64,000 nt of DNA from Chitinophaga pinensis (GTDB lineage Bacteria; Bacteroidota; Bacteroidia; NS11-12g; UBA9320). Where the stretch lies: assembly GCA_945907065.1 (NCBI GenBank), contig CAMDSC010000005.1, positions 57,606 through 121,605 of the forward strand, given 5' to 3'. Positions within the stretch are counted from its first letter, which is position 1, and every line of letters begins with the position of its first letter. The notes under the pieces were generated by a model. That model worked only from the letters and a program-made list of their open reading frames with translations, was not told the origin of the DNA and searched no databases. A program made the position numbers and the translations under genes. This document shows positions 1-7,467 of the stretch, piece by piece.

Positions 1-316
1 TAGACTTATCATAAAACGATTTACCTCCCCCATTCTCATTTTTCACTTCAATATGCTCCCAAGGTTCTGATTTTATTGTAATTTTCTTTTGGGGTTCATT
101 GTGCAAAATGATTGAGTAAGTATCTTCTTTAGTCGATTCTGAATATCCAATATTAATTGTAAGGGTATCAGGTTTTGGAGCCAAATCAGTTGCAAAAACC
201 ATTAAGTACTCTTCTAATTTAATTGAAAAGCCAACTGGGTCATTGATTTTTATAAAACCCGAAAACACGAATAAGACTCCGGTTAATACTCTAACTATAT
301 TGGCTATTAATTTCAT
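1..316 (-). CDS. DoxX-like membrane protein, N-terminal part, cut by the window start
   Basis: Reading the minus strand from the ATG at 316 gives 105 open codons that run off the window edge. The protein starts MKLIANIVRVLTGVLFVFSG, a hydrophobic first membrane segment (about residues 4-22), followed by FIKINDPVGFSIKLEEY. This resembles the N-terminus of the four-helix DoxX/MauE-like proteins of Bacteroidota, which from general knowledge often sit beside folP. After the first helix comes a polar stretch (about residues 45-105) that would face the periplasm. The family is linked to redox or quinone-associated membrane functions, but no precise role can be read here. It is divergent from folP, with 119 bp between the two starts. 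The family call is moderate because only the first third is visible. Confidence 0.55.
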   Translation of the reverse strand, partial: MKLIANIVRVLTGVLFVFSGFIKINDPVGFSIKLEEYLMVFATDLAPKPDTLTINIGYSESTKEDTYSIILHNEPQKKITIKSEPWEHIEVKNENGGGKSFYDKS

Positions 317-435
317 GTAAGTAAATTGCTAAACTATTAAATTATTAAATTGCTATTCTATGACTTAGTATATTACACAGTAAAATTAACTCAATAACTA
401 ATTATCTTTTTTTACTGTTCTTTGCAAAAGTAACA

Positions 436-1293
436 ATGATAGCACATAATCCACTTACCTCAAAATATTTTTCTATTAACTGTAAAGGCAAACTCTTGTC
501 ACTGAAGACCCCTGTTGTGATGGGGATTTTAAACACCACTCCCGATTCTTTTTTTGATGGTGGAAAGTATAACAGTATTGACTTTGCCTTAAAGCAAACT
601 GAAAAAATGCTGAACGAAGGAGCTTCAATAATTGATATTGGAGGATATAGCAGCCGCCCCGGGGCAGATAACATTGAGGCACAGGAAGAATTGGACCGAG
701 TGATTCCGTTAATAGAAAAAATCAATAAAACATTTAAAGAGGTAATAATTTCGATTGATACATTTAGAGCCAAAGTAGCTTTGGAAGCTGTTAATGCCGG
801 AGCATCTATTGTTAATGATATTTCGGCAGGTGATGATGACCCGGATATGGTTGCAACCGTTGCTACACTTGGGGTTTCTTATATAGCGATGCACAAACAA
901 GGCAACTCAAAAACCATGCAGCTAAATCCTACATACAATGGTGTAACAACTGATGTTTTGGATTATTTTATAAAAAAAATTCAACTATTACGTCAAGCAG
1001 GAATTAAGGATGTCATCATTGATCCCGGGTTTGGATTTGGTAAAAACCGTCAACATAATTATTCATTACTTAAAAATTTAGCTGCTTTTAAAATGTTAGA
1101 TTGCCCAATACTAGCTGGTATGAGCCGAAAACGAATGATTAACGAAGTGTTAAATATTTCATCAATAGATGCTTTGAACGGAACTACTGTAGTCAATACT
1201 ATTGCACTGTTGAACGGTGCAAATATCTTAAGAGTTCATGACGTTAAAGAAGCTGTGGAAGCGGTGAAAATAGTTATGAATGTTGAACTGTGA
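436..1293 (+). CDS. folP: dihydropteroate synthase
   Basis: This enzyme condenses p-aminobenzoate with 6-hydroxymethyl-dihydropterin diphosphate to dihydropteroate in folate synthesis, and is the sulfonamide target. The 285-residue protein has the usual length and motifs: GILNTTPDSFFDGG near residue 30 (pterin and Mg site), GGYSSRPGA near 72 (sulfa/pABA loop), DISAGDDDPDM in the central strand, DPGFGFGK near 196 and AGMSRKRMI near 228. The start ATG follows TTTGCAAAAGTAACA. The GGYSSRPGA loop, rather than GGESTRPGA, is from memory normal for Bacteroidota and is not by itself a resistance sign. It is convergent with the MBL hydrolase 20 bp downstream. Other folate genes in the window (folB, a PabC-like lyase) are far away, so there is no folate operon here. 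Confidence 0.96.
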   Translation: MIAHNPLTSKYFSINCKGKLLSLKTPVVMGILNTTPDSFFDGGKYNSIDFALKQTEKMLNEGASIIDIGGYSSRPGADNIEAQEELDRVIPLIEKINKTFKEVIISIDTFRAKVALEAVNAGASIVNDISAGDDDPDMVATVATLGVSYIAMHKQGNSKTMQLNPTYNGVTTDVLDYFIKKIQLLRQAGIKDVIIDPGFGFGKNRQHNYSLLKNLAAFKMLDCPILAGMSRKRMINEVLNISSIDALNGTTVVNTIALLNGANILRVHDVKEAVEAVKIVMNVEL

Positions 1294-1313
1294 ATTTTAA
1301 TGTTGGAGTTTAA

Positions 1314-2075
1314 TCAACATTCGATCTCAAGTCTATCCCAAGCTAGTTCTATATTTTTAGGCAATTCTTTATTCACTTCATCATGCAGCCCAAGCTGATG
1401 ACTAATGTGTGTAAAATAGGCTTTGGTTGGATTTATTTTTTTAACCATTTCAATGGCTTCGGATAATGAAAAATGAGAGAGATGAGTATCTCGCCTCAAA
1501 GCATTTAATACTAAAACTTCAGAACCTTTTATTTTTTCAATCTCCGATTCGGGAATGCTGTTAGCATCAGTTATGTAAGTAAAGTTTCCAATTCTAAAAC
1601 CCAATACTGGCATTTTATGATGAAATACCCGTATAGGAATAATTTTAATTCCTTCTAAAAAAAAATCATTTTCGTCAATTATATGAAAGTTGGCTTCAGG
1701 CACACCCGGATATTTAAAGTCCTCAAACATGTAAAAAAAGTCCCTCCGAATGGATTTCATCACAGCCTCTTCCAAATACACTTCTAAATGTTCTTTTTGA
1801 ATATAATTATAAGCTCGTATATCATCAAAGCCACTAATATGATCTTTATGAGAGTGGGTAAATAATATTCCATCAAGCCTTGGTATTTCGGTCCTAAGCA
1901 TTTGTTGTCGAAAATCGGGACCAGTATCTATTACAAAATTTTTTCCTTCAAATTGTATTAATACCGAACTTCTAAGTCGTTTGTCTTTGTGATTCAAACT
2001 CTTACAAATTTTACAAAGGCAACCAATTAATGGAACGCCTTGTGAAGTGCCTGTGCCTAGAAATGTAACTTTCAT
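1314..2075 (-). CDS. MBL-fold metal-dependent hydrolase, PhnP-like
   Basis: A 253-residue metallo-beta-lactamase-fold protein. It opens with MKVTFLGTGTSQGVPLIGC, the first strand and loop of this fold, and carries the metal-binding signature THSHKDHISG near residue 94, an aspartate in ITDANSIP near 168, and a late histidine in YFTHISHQLG near 221. Two cysteines in GCLCKIC near residue 18 resemble the zinc site seen in PhnP-like phosphodiesterases. From the family, the likely reaction is hydrolysis of a cyclic or diester phosphate, but the substrate cannot be read. It is a single gene, convergent with folP and divergent from corA. The fold is certain, the substrate unknown. Confidence 0.85.
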   Translation of the reverse strand: MKVTFLGTGTSQGVPLIGCLCKICKSLNHKDKRLRSSVLIQFEGKNFVIDTGPDFRQQMLRTEIPRLDGILFTHSHKDHISGFDDIRAYNYIQKEHLEVYLEEAVMKSIRRDFFYMFEDFKYPGVPEANFHIIDENDFFLEGIKIIPIRVFHHKMPVLGFRIGNFTYITDANSIPESEIEKIKGSEVLVLNALRRDTHLSHFSLSEAIEMVKKINPTKAYFTHISHQLGLHDEVNKELPKNIELAWDRLEIEC

Positions 2076-2205
2076 TGGTAATTTTCTATCTTGTAGTTAT
2101 CTGCCCAAAGTAATACCATTAAACATTTTTGTGAGTTTTAAAATATCTATTATGGGTATTTCAAAGTGCAGCAAACTTAAAAATAAAACCCTTTACTTTG
2201 CCTAA

Positions 2206-3153
2206 ATGATTTCAATTTATCATAAAGTAAATGACCATGTGGAAATGACCAATGATGAAGGCTTACTTCCTTCATTAAAACGTGAAAATATTATATGGAT
2301 AGACCTACTAGGGTGGGACGAAGACGATGAAAAATTAATTGAAAAACACTTTGGATTAGAAATAATGAACACCAAAGAATCAGTGGAAATTGAGCAAAGT
2401 TCAAGATATGTAGAATACGAAGACCATATTGTAAGTCATTCCTATTTTATTACTCAGCAAGATAATTTGCTTGTGCCCAAGATTGTTTCTTTCACTGTTG
2501 AAAAAAATTTAATAATAACCAATCGCGATTATGATTTTAGGTCGTTTAAAGAAACCTCTAAAAAAGTATTATCTGCCAATCAAAAAATTTCAAGTTCAGA
2601 CGTGTTTTTAAATATTATAGACCTTCGGATTGCTAATCATGCCGATTTGATCGAAAATTTAACCATAGAAATTTCAGCACTGTCAAAAGTTATTATTACA
2701 GGCAAACAAACTAGCAAACCTTTGATTTTAAAGCTGAATGCTCTTCGTGAAAATTTTATGTTGATGATGCAAAACTGTATTGATATAAAATTGCTAATTA
2801 GTGTAATAAAAAAAACATCCTACCTCAATCAAAAAACTGAACATGAACTGGATATTTCGGTCAAAGATTTGGAATCGGTTATTGATTTTATACGTTTCAA
2901 TTTTGACCGTATGGATTATATAGACAGCACTTTAAATAATTTGATAACCTACGAGCAAAATAACAGTATCAAGCTTTTCACAATTGTAAGTTTGTTTTTT
3001 ATGCCCCCCATGCTCATTGCCAGTGTTTACGGCATGAATTTTAAATTTATGCCAGAACTTACGTGGCATTACGGTTATCCTTTAGCCATTATTTTGATGT
3101 TGCTTACAGTTATTTTCACAGCTATATATTTTAAACGAAAAAAATGGTTGTAA
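2206..3153 (+). CDS. corA: CorA-family magnesium/divalent cation transporter
   Basis: CorA proteins are homopentameric inner-membrane channels for Mg2+ (some carry Co2+ or Ni2+). This 315-residue protein has a long soluble N-terminal domain, a helical stalk (about residues 140-255) and two C-terminal membrane helices. The first helix ends in the signature YGMNF near residue 275, and the polar loop FMPELTWHYGYP leads into the second helix; the tail KRKKW is basic, as expected at the cytoplasmic end. The start ATG lies only five bases after TTACTTTG, one mismatch from the promoter element TAnnTTTG, so the leader may be very short. Single-gene unit. Confidence 0.93.
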   Translation: MISIYHKVNDHVEMTNDEGLLPSLKRENIIWIDLLGWDEDDEKLIEKHFGLEIMNTKESVEIEQSSRYVEYEDHIVSHSYFITQQDNLLVPKIVSFTVEKNLIITNRDYDFRSFKETSKKVLSANQKISSSDVFLNIIDLRIANHADLIENLTIEISALSKVIITGKQTSKPLILKLNALRENFMLMMQNCIDIKLLISVIKKTSYLNQKTEHELDISVKDLESVIDFIRFNFDRMDYIDSTLNNLITYEQNNSIKLFTIVSLFFMPPMLIASVYGMNFKFMPELTWHYGYPLAIILMLLTVIFTAIYFKRKKWL

Positions 3154-3229
3154 TCTTATTTTGCCTTGATTCGTGTCTTCACAAATCAAAATTTATCGTT
3201 AAACAAATGAAATTAATCAGCAGTAAATT

Positions 3230-4108
3230 ATGATAGAAAAAGAAAACCTCATGCTTCGCGAAGGAGCTTTAAACGGTGAAGTAATAATAGTAACAGGCGG
3301 AGGCACAGGCCTTGGCCGCAGCATGGCCGAAGGATTTTCGTTATTGGGAGCCAAAGTTAGTATTTGGGGCCGGCGGTTGGAAGTAGTTCAAAAAACTGCG
3401 GGTGAAATAACCGCTACCACTGGCAATGAAGTATTAGCATTGGCTTGCGATGTACGAAATTATGATGAAGTAGAAACCTCCTTAAATTTTGTAATATCTT
3501 CCTTTGGTAAAGTAACAGCATTAGTAAATAATGCTGCTGGAAATTTCATCTCCCCTACCGAACGATTATCCCACAGGGCTTTTGATATTGTACTGGACAT
3601 AGTTCTTAAAGGCGGTAAAAACTGTATACTGGCCTGTGGAAAATACTGGATAAAAGAAAAACTACAAGGCAATGTACTGAGCATTACCACCACTTATGCT
3701 ACTACAGGCTCTGGTTATGTAGTTCCGTCGGCAGCTGCTAAGGCTGGTATGTTGGCCATTACTCGTTCGCTGGCGGTGGAATGGGCTAAGTATAATATTC
3801 GGTTCAATACCATTTCTCCAGGGCCATTTCCTACCAAAGGGGCGTGGGATCGTTTGTTTCCTGAAGCCATTTCAAAACGTTTTGATTTTACTAAAAAAAT
3901 ACCATTAGGTCGTGTAGGAAATCACCACGAACTGGCCAATTTAGCTTCCTACCTAATGTCTGATTTTTCAGCCTTTATGACTGGGGAAGAACTAATAATA
4001 GATGGTGGAGAATGGCTGAAAGGTGCTGGAGAATTTAATTTTTTGGATATGATAAAACCCGAGGAATGGGATGAATTGGAAAAAATTGTGAGAGGTGTAA
4101 AGTCTTAA
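3230..4108 (+). CDS. SDR-family 2,4-dienoyl-CoA reductase-like oxidoreductase
   Basis: A 292-residue short-chain dehydrogenase/reductase. The cofactor loop is GGGTGLGRSMAEG near residue 23, and NNAAGNF near 99 is the NNAG-type motif. The catalytic region differs from the common YxxxK: it reads TTTYATTGSGYVVPSAAAKAG, with the tyrosine well upstream of the lysine. This is the arrangement of mitochondrial 2,4-dienoyl-CoA reductases, where that Tyr and Lys are used. The following SLAVEWAKYNIRFNTISPGP and the downstream TKGAW also match that family. The likely role is NADPH-dependent reduction of dienoyl- or enoyl-CoA during breakdown of unsaturated fatty acids. A lone gene; an in-frame internal start at MLREGAL is possible but the first ATG is kept. 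Confidence 0.8.
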   Translation: MIEKENLMLREGALNGEVIIVTGGGTGLGRSMAEGFSLLGAKVSIWGRRLEVVQKTAGEITATTGNEVLALACDVRNYDEVETSLNFVISSFGKVTALVNNAAGNFISPTERLSHRAFDIVLDIVLKGGKNCILACGKYWIKEKLQGNVLSITTTYATTGSGYVVPSAAAKAGMLAITRSLAVEWAKYNIRFNTISPGPFPTKGAWDRLFPEAISKRFDFTKKIPLGRVGNHHELANLASYLMSDFSAFMTGEELIIDGGEWLKGAGEFNFLDMIKPEEWDELEKIVRGVKS

Positions 4109-4171
4109 CTTTCAATCAATGATTCCTTTTGTGTCATAAATAAATTACACTAGTGTTACAATTTAAGCCCT

Positions 4172-4179
4172 TACATTTG
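4172..4179 (+). promoter_or_regulatory. candidate -7 promoter element (TACATTTG)
   Basis: TACATTTG fits the Bacteroidota -7 consensus TAnnTTTG exactly and lies 22 bases before the ATG of the first choice-of-anchor V gene. No convincing TTG -33 box was found at the usual distance. Confidence 0.5.
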
Positions 4180-4201
4180 TTTAAACCTTATTGAAACAAA
4201 T

Positions 4202-7200
4202 ATGATTAAAAAAATTACGCTCTTTATTTTTATTTCAATTCTTTGCTCGGTTTCTTACTACTCAATCTCTAATGGGAATGGCCCGGCGGAAGAAATGACT
4301 AATGCCCCAAGTGAAGGTAATTGCACAAGTTGTCACAATAGTGGGTCATTGATTACTTCAGGCAGCAACTGGAACAATATTTCTTTAACTTCCAATTTTA
4401 CAGGCAATGGGTACATACCCGACTCTGTTTATGATATTACAATTTCATACAGCCAATCGGGTATAGGCCGATGGGGCTTTGAAGCTACAATCCTTAATGA
4501 ATCCAATAAAATGGCTGGTTCACTTTCAGGTTCTGGAAGGGTACAAAAAATAAGTTCTTCAACCTTATCAAGAGAGTATGTTGAGCATACAGCCTCTGGA
4601 ACATCATCTACAAGTACAAATGCAACAGAATGGACTTTTAAATGGAAAGCTCCTTCTAAAAATGTTGGAACAGTAACGGTTTACTTATGCCTTAATGCCG
4701 CTGATGGCGATAACAGCAGTTCAGGTGATGAAATTTATGCCAAAACATTTACTATAAAACCTTCTTCCCTTTTGCCTGTGGCTAGTGCATCAAGCTCGGA
4801 TTCCGTGGCCTGTGCCGGGGCCACTGTGGCCTTAAAAGGAAATAGCACAAACTCAGCTTCAAGTTGGAGTTGGACAGTTCAGGGAGCAACGTTTGTTACA
4901 GGCTCATCAACATCACAAAACCCGGTAGTTAAATTCAGTTCTGCCAATACCTATCTTGCCATTCTTACTTCCAAAAATTCTAAAGGGTCATCATTACCCG
5001 ATACTCAAAAAATTGTAATAAAAAGCTCCCCTACCGTATCAATTGCAGGCAACAGTTCTTACACTATTTGTAAAGGAGATTCAGTAAAACTGGTGGCTAC
5101 CAGTAACAGTAATTATACTTATAAATGGTCACCCGGCGGAGCCACTACTAGCACCATTATGGCAGGAGATACAGGCACTTATTTTGTAACGGCAACAGAT
5201 AAAACAACGAGTTGCTCAACCCTATCAGGCGTAGTAAAAATATCCCATCATCCATACTATACTGTAAAACTTACACGTGATATAACCAACGATAGTTTTT
5301 GCCAAAGCAAGAACGTTACATTCACTGCTAATGGAACGGGCACATTGGATACAATACTTTATTATACCGTTTCATCTGGGTTATTCCTTCGGACGGCCAA
5401 TAATCCAAGAGGTATAACAATAGTCCAATCGTCCAAAATTTATACAAAGGGAAAAGATTCAAAAGGCTGCCTGACTCCAAACAGCGACACATTGAATTTT
5501 GTGGTTAGCCCAAATCCTAAGGTTTCCATTTCAGGTACAAGTGCGACGATTTGTAAAGGAGATTCTGTAAAACTAACAGCTAACGGTAGCGGAGGTGGAG
5601 GAGTTTACACTTATAAATGGCTACCCTGGGGATATAAGACCCAAACCATACAGGCCAAAGATTCAGGATTTTATGGAGTCAGAGTAACTGACCAAAACAA
5701 ATGCACCGATTCCAGCAATTTGGTTAAGATTTCTCACTTCCCTTATTACTCGGTAAGTATAACCCGGGATGTAACCAATGACAGTATTTGTTTAGGAACG
5801 ACTGTTAAAATCACTGCAACAGCCAATCCAACAATTACTTTCGACTCATTGTTTTATTATTCGCCATCAGGCTTATTTCAAAAAACAAAAGCCAACCCTT
5901 TAACGTTAAACCTCTCTTCAAATATTAAATTATTTGTTAGGGGAAAGGATTCAAAAAAATGTTTAACTGATAATAGTAACACCTTTAATTTTGTGGTAAA
6001 AAACCCACTATCCTCCACTACCTTGTCATGCCTGAATAAAACAACTAATGGGTTTGATATTAGTTGGTCAGCAATTACAGGAGCCACAGGATATAGAATT
6101 AGTCTTGATAGTGGCAAAATCTGGAAAATACCAAGTTCAGGAAATTCAGGGCTTTCTCATAGTGTAAACGGTTTTCCTGCTTCTACAAATATTCAAGTAT
6201 GGGTTAAAGCTCTTGATAATTTCCCATGCAACGAAAGCCCTGTTAGCAAAATAGTATGTGGTTCTTTACCATGCAGTCCGCTTAGTTATGATATAATTTT
6301 TCCAAAGGATGCCTGCAAAGATGACCTGATTACGTTTAAAATTAGAAACCTGAAATCGAACTTTTACTCTTTAACCCTTGATGGAGGAACGCCTTTCAAA
6401 GATACCATTATTATAAAAACCGCTATTGCAACGCATACCTACAAATTTGAATTGACGGACAGTGCCAACCTAAGCTGCCCAACAGTAAAAAGCGATGCTG
6501 CTATAAAGGTATGGGTTCTCAACTCAGTTACTCTTTCAGGTTCACCATCAGTAATTTGTGACGGTTCAGCAGTTTTTTTTACTGTGTCGCCAAGCGGGGT
6601 GCAGGATTATAATTTTTTCCTAAATGGCACCTCCACTCAAAAAAGCTTGGCACCGGATTGGTTTATATCAAAACCAAAAAATACAGATTCAGTTTGGGTT
6701 ATTGTTACAAATGGGGCCTGTATTAAAAAATCAAGTACCTTAAAACTAAAAGTTCAACCTCTGCCAAACGCAGGGTTTACCTATTTATTTGCTGGCAGAA
6801 TAGCTTCATTCACTCCTTTACAAAAAGGCTATAAATCCTATAAATGGAGTTTTGGTGATATTTCACCTGATACTGTTGCACCGGAGGTAAAACATAATTA
6901 CACAGGAACCACTTCTAAAAAAGTTACTGTAAAATTGATTGCTATCGATTCCTTTGGTTGCATTTCCAATTCATCAACGGAAATTACTGTTCCCTCAGCC
7001 TCCATTGGCAAATCATTTAAAGATTTGGGAATAAAAATGTACCCCCAACCTGCAAGCAATAATGTTATGATTGAATTCCCTAATGACATAGTTAATGCTG
7101 AAATTAGTATTTCAGATAAAATTGGGCGAACAATATATACTACTCAGGCTAAAAACTCCGCTGTTGAAATTAATACACTTTCTTTAGTATCCGGCATTTA

Positions 7201-7261
7201 TTTCATAACTATTAAAAATGGAGGAAACAGTTTTTATGAAAAACTGATTATTGATAATTAA
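4202..7261 (+). CDS. T9SS-exported surface protein with N-terminal CxxCH domain (choice-of-anchor V type), paralog 1
   Basis: A 1019-residue exported protein. Residues 1-23 form a signal peptide. The next segment has GNCTSCH (Cys41, Cys44, His45), a CxxCH haem-c-type motif, inside what I recognise as the N-terminal domain called choice-of-anchor V (residues about 25-185). Then come PKD/Ig-like modules, including a duplicated unit at residues 279-440 and 441-601, a fibronectin-III-like stretch (about 605-690), two cysteine-rich modules, a PKD-like module near 855-925 and a C-terminal T9SS type A sorting domain starting IKMYPQPASNN. It should be secreted through the T9SS and anchored at the surface. 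Whether haem is attached is not known. It is followed by a hairpin terminator and then a shorter paralog. Confidence 0.85.
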   Translation: MIKKITLFIFISILCSVSYYSISNGNGPAEEMTNAPSEGNCTSCHNSGSLITSGSNWNNISLTSNFTGNGYIPDSVYDITISYSQSGIGRWGFEATILNESNKMAGSLSGSGRVQKISSSTLSREYVEHTASGTSSTSTNATEWTFKWKAPSKNVGTVTVYLCLNAADGDNSSSGDEIYAKTFTIKPSSLLPVASASSSDSVACAGATVALKGNSTNSASSWSWTVQGATFVTGSSTSQNPVVKFSSANTYLAILTSKNSKGSSLPDTQKIVIKSSPTVSIAGNSSYTICKGDSVKLVATSNSNYTYKWSPGGATTSTIMAGDTGTYFVTATDKTTSCSTLSGVVKISHHPYYTVKLTRDITNDSFCQSKNVTFTANGTGTLDTILYYTVSSGLFLRTANNPRGITIVQSSKIYTKGKDSKGCLTPNSDTLNFVVSPNPKVSISGTSATICKGDSVKLTANGSGGGGVYTYKWLPWGYKTQTIQAKDSGFYGVRVTDQNKCTDSSNLVKISHFPYYSVSITRDVTNDSICLGTTVKITATANPTITFDSLFYYSPSGLFQKTKANPLTLNLSSNIKLFVRGKDSKKCLTDNSNTFNFVVKNPLSSTTLSCLNKTTNGFDISWSAITGATGYRISLDSGKIWKIPSSGNSGLSHSVNGFPASTNIQVWVKALDNFPCNESPVSKIVCGSLPCSPLSYDIIFPKDACKDDLITFKIRNLKSNFYSLTLDGGTPFKDTIIIKTAIATHTYKFELTDSANLSCPTVKSDAAIKVWVLNSVTLSGSPSVICDGSAVFFTVSPSGVQDYNFFLNGTSTQKSLAPDWFISKPKNTDSVWVIVTNGACIKKSSTLKLKVQPLPNAGFTYLFAGRIASFTPLQKGYKSYKWSFGDISPDTVAPEVKHNYTGTTSKKVTVKLIAIDSFGCISNSSTEITVPSASIGKSFKDLGIKMYPQPASNNVMIEFPNDIVNAEISISDKIGRTIYTTQAKNSAVEINTLSLVSGIYFITIKNGGNSFYEKLIIDN
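5036..6004 (+). repeat. internal tandem duplication of a 162-residue unit
   Basis: Within the first T9SS protein the unit beginning VSIAGNSSYTICKGDSVKL (from base 5036) is repeated as VSISGTSATICKGDSVKL (from base 5522). Both copies continue with YTYKW, a glycine-rich loop, TRDITNDSFC / TRDVTNDSIC, and end with GKDSKGCLTPNS / GKDSKKCLTDNS. The neighbouring paralog has one copy only, which accounts for almost all of the 161-residue size difference between the two proteins. Confidence 0.85.
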
Positions 7262-7281
7262 ACTTAAATTTTACTTATATA

Positions 7282-7323
7282 AAAAACAAGAAGGGGTAGC
7301 TAAATTTACCCCTTTTTGTTTAT
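7282..7323 (+). terminator. rho-independent terminator
   Basis: AAGGGGTA (7291-7298) pairs with TACCCCTT (7307-7314) across an 8-base loop. The stem extends outward through a G-T pair into AAAACAA/TTGTTT, and the 3' arm runs into TTTTTGTTT. It lies just after the stop of the first paralog and separates it from the second. Confidence 0.85.
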
Positions 7324-7437
7324 TTAATGTCAAATTGCCTTCATGGATAAATTGTTAACTCCTTTATTTCCAGTTAGCCTAATCTTGCATATTGGTTTGT
7401 AAAAAAAATATTACATTTCCAATATATACCCTCACCA

Positions 7438-7445
7438 TATATTTG
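7438..7445 (+). promoter_or_regulatory. candidate -7 promoter element (TATATTTG)
   Basis: Exact TAnnTTTG match 22 bases before the ATG of the second paralog. This is the same spacing as at the first paralog, which suggests the promoter was duplicated with the gene. Confidence 0.5.
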
Positions 7446-7467
7446 CCTTCATCTCCAATTTAAAAAT

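Noticed and set aside
1300..1320. ATGTTG/CAACAT hairpin between folP and the MBL gene
   Set aside because: Only six pairs and no T-run on either strand; too weak to call a terminator.
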